Shown: positions 36,323 through 44,027, numbered from the stretch's first letter. The stretch: 45,766 bases of DNA from Candidatus Firestoneibacteriota bacterium (GCA_013286205.1 JABDGD010000017.1:1-45766); one strand, 5' to 3'. Numbers and translations: made by a program. The notes: a model not told the origin generated them from the letters alone.

Positions 36323-36457
36323 CAAACAAAAAAACCCAATCCACTAAAAGCGGATTGGGTTTACGAGTGTCATAAACTTCGTCCGCTTTAGCCTCTGTTC
36401 ATTTAACCCACTGTGGGTCAAAAACGCCGAGGCAAGTTGGAACTTAAAGCCCGCGTT
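36323..36457 (-). promoter_or_regulatory. SAM-II-like riboswitch with terminator, copy E2 (distal)
   Basis: Aptamer 36457-36383: P1 AACGC/GGCGTT extended by GGG/CTC, loop CTTTAAGTTCCAACTTGCC, a hairpin ACCCA/TGGGT, then GAACAGAGGCTAAAGCGG. Where other copies have GCCCC and GGGNGC, this copy has GCCUC with GAGGC: matched changes that keep the long-range pairing. Terminator 36333-36361 (AACCCAATCC/GGATTGGGTT, 10-bp perfect stem, T7). AAAGCGGA pairs over 8 bp with TCCGCTTT of the left arm. A promoter is 12 nt upstream. Confidence 0.87.
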
Positions 36458-36468
36458 AATGTGTGCTG

Positions 36469-36497
36469 AATGTATGCTAAAAAACAACCCCTGTCAA
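36469..36497 (-). promoter_or_regulatory. Promoter of the tandem riboswitch E2-E1 transcript
   Basis: TTGACA (36492-36497), 17-nt spacer, TACATT (36469-36474), minus strand. It starts 11 bp after the stop of the ribbon-helix-helix-like gene. Confidence 0.8.
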
Positions 36498-36507
36498 GCG
36501 CCAGTTA

Positions 36508-36822
36508 TCACTTTCGCTTCTTTTTTAACAGCGACTCCGCGGCGATCGTTTTCCCTTTGGTTTTATGAACGATGTGCTCAATCTCAGCCGTTTCACGCGC
36601 CGACGGTTTAACAAACTTTAACTCCGAATGCTCAGAAACCACTTTGTAAACTAAATCGGATATTTTTTTAGCCAGGGGGTGATGGCCAAACTCTTCTTGA
36701 AGGGTTTTGGTCACGGCGTGATCGATAAACTGGTTCACACTTTTGAAGTGGAGCTTATTTTTAACCAGACTTTCCAGCTTACTTTTACCCATCCGAGGCC
36801 GATAACTAATGACGCCTTCCAT
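36508..36822 (-). CDS. Ribbon-helix-helix-like DNA-binding protein, possibly autoregulatory
   Basis: A basic 104-residue protein without Cys. The first 45 residues, with GVISYRPRMGKSKLESLVKN then HFKSVNQFIDHAVTKTLQEE, have the beta-strand plus two-helix pattern of ribbon-helix-helix repressors and antitoxins. The rest is helical and ends in KKKRK. The ATG follows GGAGG. Its promoter overlaps a perfect inverted repeat (CTAAACG/CGTTTAG), which would suit autorepression. It is separated from the next gene by a promoter and two terminators, so it is not a tight toxin-antitoxin pair. RHH assignment is from pattern only. Confidence 0.6.
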   Translation of the reverse strand: MEGVISYRPRMGKSKLESLVKNKLHFKSVNQFIDHAVTKTLQEEFGHHPLAKKISDLVYKVVSEHSELKFVKPSARETAEIEHIVHKTKGKTIAAESLLKKKRK

Positions 36823-36845
36823 TGAAACCCTCCGTTACTGCGACT

Positions 36846-36885
36846 CTAAACGGGTCAATTGTATGCGTTTAGGCGTACTTTGCAA
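36846..36885 (-). promoter_or_regulatory. Promoter with overlapping operator-like inverted repeat
   Basis: Minus strand: TTGCAA (36880-36885), 16-nt spacer, TACAAT (36858-36863). The 7-bp inverted repeat CTAAACG (36866-36872) / CGTTTAG (36846-36852) with a 13-nt centre straddles the -10 box. A dimeric repressor bound here would block the promoter; the encoded RHH-like protein is the obvious candidate. Confidence 0.68.
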
Positions 36886-36904
36886 ACAAACCTTTGTGAC
36901 AAAC

Positions 36905-36932
36905 AAAAAAGGCCGCCCCAGAAGGAGCGGCC
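36905..36932 (-). terminator. Intrinsic terminator of the lyase gene
   Basis: Stem GGCCGCTCC/GGGGCGGCC (one mismatch or wobble) with a 4-nt loop, followed by TTTTTTGTTTG on the minus strand, 28 bp after the lyase stop. Confidence 0.85.
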
Positions 36933-36959
36933 TTTCATTTAACTTCACTACCAAACTAT

Positions 36960-39011
36960 TTATTTATGCACAATCACCGCAGAGCCAATCTCAACGATGG
37001 AATAAGGCGTCGTTGATACATCGCCAGAGATCGTCGTCCCCGTGGCGCTTTGGTCATAGTTGCCCGCCTTGAAGTAGAACTGGTCTCCGCTCACGGATGA
37101 GCTAAGCGTGTGCGTGAAAACCACCTGGCCATTGATAGTCACTTGCGCCACACCGCCTGTCAAAGACAATTTGTAAGTGTAGGTGCTATTCATGGGCCAG
37201 GAAACGTAGGTTTGAGTGGGGTAACCACCGCTGCCTTTGACCTCTTCATAGAAGACCTTGAATTGACCAGCGCTCTTGGAATATTGCATCTCGATCAAGG
37301 TGCCTTCGTTGTTGTTGAAGATCTGGCCGATCGTGGTCGTATCCCCATTGATCTTGGTGATTTTTCCAGTAATGGTCATGGTGTTAGTGCCGCCAGTACC
37401 CCAGGTGCTTTCCTCATGCATTTCACAGCGAGGATGCTGGGAACCCGAAGTCGTAATACCTGGATTCACGTCCACAAAAGCCTGCCATCCATCTGTCGCT
37501 TTGTAGAAATAAGTGTCCGAATTACCGGCTTCTAACCAGGTATTCGCGCGGGTCGTCGGGCTAGTGCCCGAACCGCTCGGCTCCTGGAGATACCATTGCG
37601 AAAAGTTGATATTCAGGCTGGTCTGCGCAGTCGGCGTAGCGGTAGGCGGCACCGGCGTGGCGGTTTTGGTAAAGGTGTTGGTGGGCGTAAAAGTATTTGT
37701 AAATGTATTGGTAGACGTCGGCGTATTAGTAATAGTGAAAGTATTGGTCGGCGTACTGGTATTAGTCGCGGTAAAGGTGTTAGTCGGTGTATTTGTCCAG
37801 GTGGGCGTATTGGTAACGGTCGGCGTGTTCGTCCACGTAAAGGTGCACGTGAAAGTCGAAGTCAACACTGGCCCTGGCTGTGGAATAATCTGAATAGCAT
37901 CGATCTTAGCGTTATTCGCCGTGGCCGGTCCCAGATTAATGGTCATGACTCCGCCTGACACCGTCACGTTATTAAATACCTCATCCAGCGCTTTGTTTTC
38001 CGCACCAGAGATGGCGTAAATATCAAAGTTGTTTAACACCGTGTTGCCGTTGATCGCCACATTAAAAATACGGCCTCCCGGAGCGGTGAATTTGTTTTCC
38101 ATAAACTTCAAGGTCACCTGGTAAGAACCATTCGGCAAAGGAAAACTGTAGCTGAAAGGATTGCCATAGCGTTGGTATTGGTAAAGCGCCGGATCAGCTG
38201 TGCCAGCCACCGGCGAGGTTGAAACACTGCCCACCGTACCGCCCACAAAATCCTCATCCGCCGCCCAAACATTACCCAGGCTGTCCGTATAAGCCGATCC
38301 TCCGGCATGCACGCGGTAGCTCGAAATCACAACAGCCGTAGCGGTTGGAGTAAAGCTCGGCGTAAAAGTCGGCGTCGGAACCGCGATGGAAAAGTTAGTG
38401 ACGGTTAAGTTTCCAACCCCGCCAGTGCCCACAAAGGCTCCGTAGTTATTCAGGCTCGACGCGGCGACTCTAAATTTAAATCCAGTTCCAATTACCTTCG
38501 AAGCCACTCCGGGAGAACTCACCGAAATGTCATAAGTTTGAGCGGCCATGTGCACCAAGACGGTGAAACTGTAGGTGGTTCCAGCCGTATAAGGAATGGC
38601 GGTGCTGGGGCCGGAATAATTGGGTATCGATCCGTCATAGGCATCGATATCACCTGAGGGGTTAAAGCGAATCAGGTTGGCAAAGCTGGCGTAAGCGGTT
38701 TGAGCTCCGTTCGACAACGCGACAATCGCGTTGGTCGGCGCGCCCGAAACGGAAGCGTTAAAGGCAAGGGTAAAGTCGCTGGTCTGGGCCGTAAAGCTGT
38801 TGTTCACCCAGGCTCCCCCGGCTGTGGCGGTAGCAGAGGTGCTGGTCACATTGGCCACACTCGCCACAGTGACGTTACGGTTTAAAGTGGTGTCATTAGC
38901 GCTAGTCGGGCTCAATCCAGTCTTACCGCATCCCGTGTACAACATCGGAACCATGGCCGCCAGAAGAAGCATTCTGATGAAACCCAGTTTTTCAAAGGTC
39001 GCTTTTTTCAT
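36960..39011 (-). CDS. Lipoprotein with malectin domain and C-terminal PL7-like alginate lyase domain
   Basis: A 683-residue surface lipoprotein. Lipobox YTGC with Cys28; a first beta-rich domain (about 45-210); a malectin/CBM57-like domain (about 229-375: RVHAGGSAYTDSLGNVWAADEDF, NGSYQVTLKFMENKF, FDIYAISG); a Thr/Asn/Pro repeat linker (about 380-457, units such as TNTPTNTFT); and a PL7 fold (about 460-683). PL7 landmarks are RCEMHEE at about 526 (for R-x-E-x-R), QIF at about 562 (for QIH/QVH) and YFKAGNYDQ at about 645. The usual catalytic His of QIH is Phe here, and the second Arg of the RTELR-type motif is changed, so substrate or activity may differ. SD GAGG lies upstream of the ATG. Confidence 0.8.
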   Translation of the reverse strand: MKKATFEKLGFIRMLLLAAMVPMLYTGCGKTGLSPTSANDTTLNRNVTVASVANVTSTSATATAGGAWVNNSFTAQTSDFTLAFNASVSGAPTNAIVALSNGAQTAYASFANLIRFNPSGDIDAYDGSIPNYSGPSTAIPYTAGTTYSFTVLVHMAAQTYDISVSSPGVASKVIGTGFKFRVAASSLNNYGAFVGTGGVGNLTVTNFSIAVPTPTFTPSFTPTATAVVISSYRVHAGGSAYTDSLGNVWAADEDFVGGTVGSVSTSPVAGTADPALYQYQRYGNPFSYSFPLPNGSYQVTLKFMENKFTAPGGRIFNVAINGNTVLNNFDIYAISGAENKALDEVFNNVTVSGGVMTINLGPATANNAKIDAIQIIPQPGPVLTSTFTCTFTWTNTPTVTNTPTWTNTPTNTFTATNTSTPTNTFTITNTPTSTNTFTNTFTPTNTFTKTATPVPPTATPTAQTSLNINFSQWYLQEPSGSGTSPTTRANTWLEAGNSDTYFYKATDGWQAFVDVNPGITTSGSQHPRCEMHEESTWGTGGTNTMTITGKITKINGDTTTIGQIFNNNEGTLIEMQYSKSAGQFKVFYEEVKGSGGYPTQTYVSWPMNSTYTYKLSLTGGVAQVTINGQVVFTHTLSSSVSGDQFYFKAGNYDQSATGTTISGDVSTTPYSIVEIGSAVIVHK

Positions 39012-39333
39012 GCCCTCAACTCCTCATTCAAATGAAATCGGATAACGTTATGAATTTTCCTAAATACAAACGTTTGTCCTTGAGTAGAGTTTAAGCAGAT
39101 CAATTTTAAAGCCCATCCCTATTGTGTGTCTAAAATTGATTTTAGGTATCCAAAACTAACCCAAAAGCTTTTACCAAACTTTCAAGCCGCCACCAGAAGC
39201 TAAAGCCCCCATCAACCATTCGCGTTAAAAATACATTAACCGAATCGTTAACTACGCTTAATCACAGTTGGCATTTGGCAGGCTTTAAACGCTGATGTTA
39301 TATTGGTTTTACTGAGTCGCCAAACGAGGGCCC
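39012..39333. promoter_or_regulatory. Divergent intergenic region with promoter and palindrome
   Basis: 322 bp between the lyase lipoprotein (minus) and the TPR protein (plus). For the plus strand, TTGGCA (39275-39280), 18-nt spacer, TATATT (39299-39304) make a fair promoter for the TPR gene. A perfect 12-bp palindrome ACAAACGTTTGT at 39066-39077, about 55 bp upstream of the lyase start, could be a repressor or activator site. Nothing else is evident. Confidence 0.5.
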
Positions 39334-41070
39334 ATGGACAACACCAACTTCGACAAAAAGAACGTTCTCAAGCAAGCCGCCATGTACTTCCGTGAAGGTC
39401 AATGGGACAAGGCGTTGGAAGAACATGGCAAAATTTTGGCCCAAGACCGCAATGACCCAGACAGCCTTGCCGCCGCCGGCGACATTTACACCAAAAAGAA
39501 AGCCGCCCAGCTGGCTTACGAGTTTTATAACAAAGCAATTCCCTTCTTTTTAATCCAAAACCGATCCGAAGACGCTATTCAGACATATCAAAAAATCACG
39601 CGCTTAGATTTAGAAAAGCTCAGCGCCGATGTCCGCATGAACATCAGCATTTTTAAACTCTATATAGAAATCGACGAAATTCTTAAAGATAAACGCTACG
39701 AAATCGCCATCGCCCCTCTCGGCAAACTTTTAAAATTGCGGCCAAAAGACGGCATGGCGCTGGCCCTGCTTAAAAACCTGGGCGATCAAATCGATCAAAT
39801 TACTCCCTCTATTCAGCGCTATCAGATGCTGGGCGATGCTTTTTTAAAACATGGCCTCTTTGAAAAAACCTGGGACATGTTTAAAAAAATCGCCGAAATG
39901 GATCCGCAAAAACTTTCCAACCTCTCGGATTTGGCCCAAACTTTTCAGCAGCAAGGCCATGACAGCGAAGCCAAGAAAGCCTATTTGTATTTGGCCGAAC
40001 AGGCCCTGGCCCAGGATGATTTAAAACAAGCCTATGAAATTGCTCAAAAAGCGATCTCGCTCAAGAGTCTGGAAGCGGGCTACATTTTGGGTTTAATTCA
40101 CTTTAAAAGAAAACAATGGAACGAAGCTAAAGACGAGTTTGAGAAATTGTTGCGGATTAAAGTTTCCCATCTGGGCGCGACCATTCACCTGGCCAAAACT
40201 TATATTGCCCTAAACCAACCCGCCAAAGCCCAGGAGTATTTTCAGAAAGCTTTAAAGATCGACGAAAACAATGTGCTCGTACAGGAAGCCTGGGTTGATT
40301 TTTGCCTGCAGGGCGCCGACAAAGACCTGGCTATTCCCCATCTCACCGTGTTGATCGATAAAGCGGTTGCGAATAATCAACATGGCCGCACCGTTAAATT
40401 CTCCCGAATGATGGTCGACTTGCGGCCAGAACTCACATCCGCCCGTTTCAAACTCATTCAAGCGCTGCAAGCGCTGGGCGATCTTCAGGGCGCCGCTGAT
40501 GCCCTGCGGGCCCTAGCTTTTATTTATGAGCAGCAGGGTCAATTAACCGAGGCTTCTCAGTGTGTGGAGAAGGCAAACGAATTGAATCCTAGCTACCGCG
40601 AAGCTCCCAAAGAAGCTGCCAAAAAATCCGATATCGATTCCGCTTCTCTCTTGGCCAGACGTACGGCCTATGCGACACCACCACCAGCGCCCGATCCTGT
40701 TTCCGCTCCAGTTCCGACCCCGGCGCCTTCCATTCCCGAAGTGCCCATCAGCTCTTATCCCATTCCTGGCTCTCTATTTGATGAGATGCCAGACGAGGAA
40801 GAAATACCCATTGCGCCTACGCCGCCCACGCCACCGCCGCCTGTGTCACAGCCTCAACCCCAGCCGTCCTATCAGCCGCCCCATTTAGATACGGTCGCGG
40901 CGCAGTTAGAAACCGCTGATTTGTGTTTGGAACAGGGCCTTTTAAAAGCCGCCATTGAGGTGTACCAGCAAATCCTGGAGAAGAATCCCGGCTTAACGGA
41001 TGTGCGCAAGAAGCTGGGTGAAGTGAACGCGGCCTACTTGAAGAAGTTCATCGAAACAAAGAAGATGTAG
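39334..41070 (+). CDS. TPR-repeat protein with proline-rich linker
   Basis: A 578-residue soluble protein with no signal peptide. About ten tetratricopeptide repeats fill residues 5-430 (for example NVLKQAAMYFREGQWDKALEEHGKIL, AATIHLAKTYIALNQPAKAQEYFQKALKI-like units), then a Pro-rich linker (about 445-520) and one more TPR pair at 528-572 (ADLCLEQGLLKAAIEVYQQIL). Such proteins are scaffolds for envelope, pilus or gliding machineries; no partner is obvious here. The ATG follows GAGG. Confidence 0.85.
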   Translation: MDNTNFDKKNVLKQAAMYFREGQWDKALEEHGKILAQDRNDPDSLAAAGDIYTKKKAAQLAYEFYNKAIPFFLIQNRSEDAIQTYQKITRLDLEKLSADVRMNISIFKLYIEIDEILKDKRYEIAIAPLGKLLKLRPKDGMALALLKNLGDQIDQITPSIQRYQMLGDAFLKHGLFEKTWDMFKKIAEMDPQKLSNLSDLAQTFQQQGHDSEAKKAYLYLAEQALAQDDLKQAYEIAQKAISLKSLEAGYILGLIHFKRKQWNEAKDEFEKLLRIKVSHLGATIHLAKTYIALNQPAKAQEYFQKALKIDENNVLVQEAWVDFCLQGADKDLAIPHLTVLIDKAVANNQHGRTVKFSRMMVDLRPELTSARFKLIQALQALGDLQGAADALRALAFIYEQQGQLTEASQCVEKANELNPSYREAPKEAAKKSDIDSASLLARRTAYATPPPAPDPVSAPVPTPAPSIPEVPISSYPIPGSLFDEMPDEEEIPIAPTPPTPPPPVSQPQPQPSYQPPHLDTVAAQLETADLCLEQGLLKAAIEVYQQILEKNPGLTDVRKKLGEVNAAYLKKFIETKKM

Positions 41071-41133
41071 CAGACTTCTGTTTTTGCTTTTTCGCGGGCA
41101 TAATGACCCAACGCTTGAGGAGGTGCCCAAAAC

Positions 41134-41505
41134 ATGACTCAGTTAAAAAACGGTTTTAGCCTTATTCTCATCGGTATTCTCTTTTTTTCCTCCGCCTGCA
41201 ATAAAAACAAAACACCATCCACTACCCCGCCAAACCCCAACTACCTTTATTTAGCCCTGTACCAAAACTCGCCAGGCTGTCCTGTTACTTTAACCGTCAC
41301 AGGCCCCACTAGTTTTTCAGATGTTTTGGGAACCAACTCCATTTTTTCTCAAATCGCGATTAATTACACTACCGGCGGGTATGTCTTTGCCTTAAACGGC
41401 GCGTCCGACGGAGTGACTCACAATCTCTCCGGCGCCGAAACGATTACTTATAGTCCTGTATCCACCACCGCTTGTCCCGGCTGGACTTATACCGTCAATC
41501 CCTAA
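41134..41505 (+). CDS. Small putative lipoprotein, unknown function
   Basis: 123 residues. A signal sequence with lipobox SSAC (Cys22) precedes a Thr/Pro spacer and a small beta-rich domain with two further Cys (PGCPVTLTVTG, TACPGWTYTV) that could form a disulfide. The ATG has an excellent SD (GAGGAGGT, about 8 nt). Not recognised. It lies 63 bp after the TPR gene and may be co-transcribed. Confidence 0.65.
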   Translation: MTQLKNGFSLILIGILFFSSACNKNKTPSTTPPNPNYLYLALYQNSPGCPVTLTVTGPTSFSDVLGTNSIFSQIAINYTTGGYVFALNGASDGVTHNLSGAETITYSPVSTTACPGWTYTVNP

Positions 41506-41526
41506 TCCCCAAACGAGATTGAAAAT

Positions 41527-42093
41527 TTAATTACTGCAGCTGGATCCGCTTTGTTGTCCAGCTGTGCCGCCAAAAACAATGTTGACAGTGTGGTTTGAAG
41601 TGTAATGTGTGCCGCCACCTGGGCCCAAAGCCATGCAATTGCCAAAATATCCCACGTTACAAACCACATCACCGGAGTTTTCAATAGAGGCGCCGTTTCC
41701 CTGCTGAACTGGATAACCGTAGCCGGAGTAATTCGGCGTCAATTGAATGCCATTCCCCGTACTGTCATAGCAGGCCCAAAGCACAAAACCTTGCACACTT
41801 AAAGGCGACTGCACAAAAGAGTAAAGGCCGTGATTGGTCAAAGGCGGAGTGAGATAATAACCGCCGTTGTTGTCTGTCATAAAAACATAAATGTTGTTCA
41901 AACAGGCTCCCTGATACACCACCGTACCCATGATGGCAATCGGCTGCATCGGCGTGGGAGTTGGTACCAGCGAAATAATTTCAATGGGAGTCACAGTTGG
42001 AACCGGCGCGAGGGGCGCTGCGGGCATTTGAGTATTTTCGGCGCCATAAACCGTCAGCCGCGCGCCCAGAACCGTCATCAACAAAAAGAACAC
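41527..42093 (-). CDS. Secreted protein, unknown function
   Basis: 188 residues. It opens with a hydrophobic signal-like segment (FFLLMTVLGARLTVYGAEN), a Pro/Thr/Val spacer (TPIEIISLVPTPTPMQP), then a beta-rich domain with IMGTVVYQGACLNNIYVFMTDNNGGYYLT, which resembles a carboxypeptidase-regulatory or Ig-like fold with three to five Cys. The start is unsure: the GTG at 42093 lacks a ribosome-binding site, and an ATG five codons in is possible. It converges on the lipoprotein gene. Confidence 0.55.
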   Translation of the reverse strand: MFFLLMTVLGARLTVYGAENTQMPAAPLAPVPTVTPIEIISLVPTPTPMQPIAIMGTVVYQGACLNNIYVFMTDNNGGYYLTPPLTNHGLYSFVQSPLSVQGFVLWACYDSTGNGIQLTPNYSGYGYPVQQGNGASIENSGDVVCNVGYFGNCMALGPGGGTHYTSNHTVNIVFGGTAGQQSGSSCSN

Positions 42094-42133
42094 CCGTGTT
42101 TTTGATGGATTAGTCAGAATTCAACTCGATGTC

Positions 42134-42153
42134 TTCGGCGTAAGTTGGCCGAA
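42134..42153. other. Short hairpin upstream of the secreted protein gene
   Basis: TTCGGC/GCCGAA 6-bp stem. On the minus strand the loop is CAACTTAC, which recalls the riboswitch loop CAACTTGC, but no GCTAAAG strand or terminator follows. Confidence 0.35.
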
Positions 42154-42223
42154 CAGTGAAACCAGTTATACAGAATGCCGCTATAGCTACTGTTTAATCA
42201 AAAATGGCTATTCATAGCCAGAT

Positions 42224-42580
42224 TTATTTTCTTTTGGTTGACCCGTAATCAGTAAAACCCCAGACCAACAAAATCACAATGCCGATCACCGTATAGAAGC
42301 ACCCCGCCGCAGCTTCCGAAGCGAATCCCGCGATAAAAGGAAGCATGATTAAGACCGGTCCCACGATCATTTCAATGACACCATGCCACTTCAGCGGAAT
42401 TACTTTACTGACACCCAAAGAAAAGCTCGTCAACAAAGTCAACAAAAGATGAACGCCACCCAGAATGTAAGCAATGACCGCCGGTATCATGGTGAAATGA
42501 AACAATGACGGAGCAGCTAAAAATAGCAGAACCACCACATAATCCAGACAGCCGTGAACTTTCGCGCTAATGAATTTCAT
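42224..42580 (-). CDS. Small four-helix membrane protein, SPW-like
   Basis: 118 residues with four hydrophobic helices. N-terminal MKFISAKVHGCLDYVVVLLFLAAPSLF and the repeat-like second half (KVIPLKWHGVIEMIVGPVLIMLPFI) show an internal duplication: each half has a HG-x-(L/I)-(D/E) motif before a helix. Similar proteins are widespread and have no known function. The gene is alone with its own spacer on both sides. Confidence 0.65.
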   Translation of the reverse strand: MKFISAKVHGCLDYVVVLLFLAAPSLFHFTMIPAVIAYILGGVHLLLTLLTSFSLGVSKVIPLKWHGVIEMIVGPVLIMLPFIAGFASEAAAGCFYTVIGIVILLVWGFTDYGSTKRK

Positions 42581-42645
42581 CGTGAACTCCTTGGGTTTAA
42601 TGATCCACTCATTTTAATCCATCCTAAAACTCTCACACTGATGCC

Positions 42646-43308
42646 TTACAAACTATTCAACCAGCCGCGCCGGGTGAAGTAGAAACGAAAGAACGCCACC
42701 AGGCTCGTCACCAATAAAGGGAAAGCGGGCCGAGAAGCATAAAGGTAGGTCTCGGAGCAGGACAAAATAATCATAAACAGTTCAAACAAAAACACGCCGA
42801 TCATCCGCACATAGGCCAGTATGCGCTTTTGCTGATTGGGATAAGTCCAAACTTTTTCGAACGACAATGGAATAGAAATCATGCTGTTCAGCATCCAGAC
42901 CACGATGACCAATACCAGTACATGGTAAATCCCAATGGGAAAGTCCCTTGGCACAAAGTTGATGTAAATGCGGCGCGCTTCCGGCAAAAAGGTCGGCAGG
43001 ATATAGGCGAAAGCGATCAGGGGTATGAAAAAAATCAGCGCTCGCCATTGGGTGTACCAAAAAAGCTTCTTTCGATCCACGGGCAGAGCCAGCAAGTAAC
43101 TGCGGCTCATCACATGCTGTGAACGCCATTTGGCGCCCGTTAATTCACTCATCGGCGTCATAGCGAACAAAAGATAGGCGTAAAGTAAACCCATGTAGAT
43201 CAAATGGTTATAAGAAAAGAACAAGAGCGAGAAAAAGGTAAATAGGATCAAAATAACCCAGGGCAGCCGGTGGCCGATAAAATCGCGCTTGATAAAGTGG
43301 AAGATCAT
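42646..43308 (-). CDS. ABC transporter permease-like membrane protein
   Basis: 220 residues with about six transmembrane helices, starting MIFHFIKRDFIGHRLPWVILI, a pattern of ABC-2 type permeases encoded next to an ATPase. It overlaps the ATPase gene by 4 bp and completes a two-component exporter; substrate unknown. Confidence 0.72.
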   Translation of the reverse strand: MIFHFIKRDFIGHRLPWVILILFTFFSLLFFSYNHLIYMGLLYAYLLFAMTPMSELTGAKWRSQHVMSRSYLLALPVDRKKLFWYTQWRALIFFIPLIAFAYILPTFLPEARRIYINFVPRDFPIGIYHVLVLVIVVWMLNSMISIPLSFEKVWTYPNQQKRILAYVRMIGVFLFELFMIILSCSETYLYASRPAFPLLVTSLVAFFRFYFTRRGWLNSL

Positions 43309-44027
43309 GGATTCTCCTCCAGCAAATCAGCGACTTTTTGGGAAAACATCTCGGGGCTGGCGCTGCCCAGAAAGCTGCTCAGCGGTTCAAAGGTTCTGAC
43401 TAAGCCCTTACGCAGCAGCATCACGTGGGTCACGTTGTTGGCCAAATCCTCCAAAATGTTCGTCGCCAGCACAATGGTGCATTGGGTTTCGCGGTTTAAA
43501 TCTCTTAACAGTTTCATAAAATGGCGGCGTCCCACAATATCCAAAACCGCCGTAATCTCATCCACCACAATCAATTTGGGCTCAATGCTCAAGGCTGCCA
43601 CAATCTGCACGCGACGAATTTCCCCCGCGGACATATTCCCCAGACGGTCCAAGCGGTTCACCCGGAACAGTTTGAGATACTTGGCCTCAATCTCGTGGGA
43701 GTAGTGGGTATAAAAGTATTCGTTAAACTTCAGAAATTCACCGGCGGTCCAGTCGCCCGGGATATCAACCTTCTCGGATAAGTAAGCGATCTCCTGCCGG
43801 CTTTGCCAATTGTCCTGAAAGGGTTTTTCGTTTTTAACTTTTAAACTGCCCTGGGTGGGCTTGCGGAAACCTAGAATCAGATCCAACAGGGTGGTTTTAC
43901 CCGCGCCATTTTCGCCCAACACCGCCACAAAATCTCCCGGCGCGATGTTGAGGTTCATGTCGAATAAAACTTGTTTGCCCTTGGGCACCTGGTAATTGAG
44001 GTTTTTAATTTCAATGTCGAGGCCCAT
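43305..44027 (-). CDS. ABC transporter ATP-binding protein
   Basis: About 240 residues. Walker A GENGAGKTT, signature NMSAGEIRRVQI (a variant of LSGGQ), Walker B KLIVVDEITAVLD, and VLATNILEDL in the switch position, where the usual His is Asn. The ATG at 44027 follows AGGAG at 8 nt; the frame is open to 44084, but that part has no SD. Glu-less or His-less variants are found among regulatory-type ABC-2 ATPases, so the Asn may slow hydrolysis. Confidence 0.88.
   Translation of the reverse strand: MGLDIEIKNLNYQVPKGKQVLFDMNLNIAPGDFVAVLGENGAGKTTLLDLILGFRKPTQGSLKVKNEKPFQDNWQSRQEIAYLSEKVDIPGDWTAGEFLKFNEYFYTHYSHEIEAKYLKLFRVNRLDRLGNMSAGEIRRVQIVAALSIEPKLIVVDEITAVLDIVGRRHFMKLLRDLNRETQCTIVLATNILEDLANNVTHVMLLRKGLVRTFEPLSSFLGSASPEMFSQKVADLLEENP

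Noticed and set aside
29305..36457. Other riboswitch classes for the seven leaders (SAM-I, cobalamin, preQ1, TPP, glutamine)
   Set aside because: None of their consensus blocks is present; the CUUGC loop with GCUAAAG fits SAM-II (or the related SAM-V) far better.
35754..36822. RHH-like protein and the 115-residue protein as a toxin-antitoxin pair
   Set aside because: They are separated by a promoter and two riboswitch terminators, and the 115-residue protein shows no toxin motif I know.
37513..37958. Val/Gly- and Arg/Gly-rich reading frames on the plus strand
   Set aside because: They mirror the Thr/Asn/Pro repeat linker of the lyase lipoprotein on the other strand and have no start signals.
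42116..42200. Minus-strand hairpin with CAACTTAC loop as an eighth riboswitch copy
   Set aside because: The GCTAAAG strand, the TTTAA element and a terminator are all missing.
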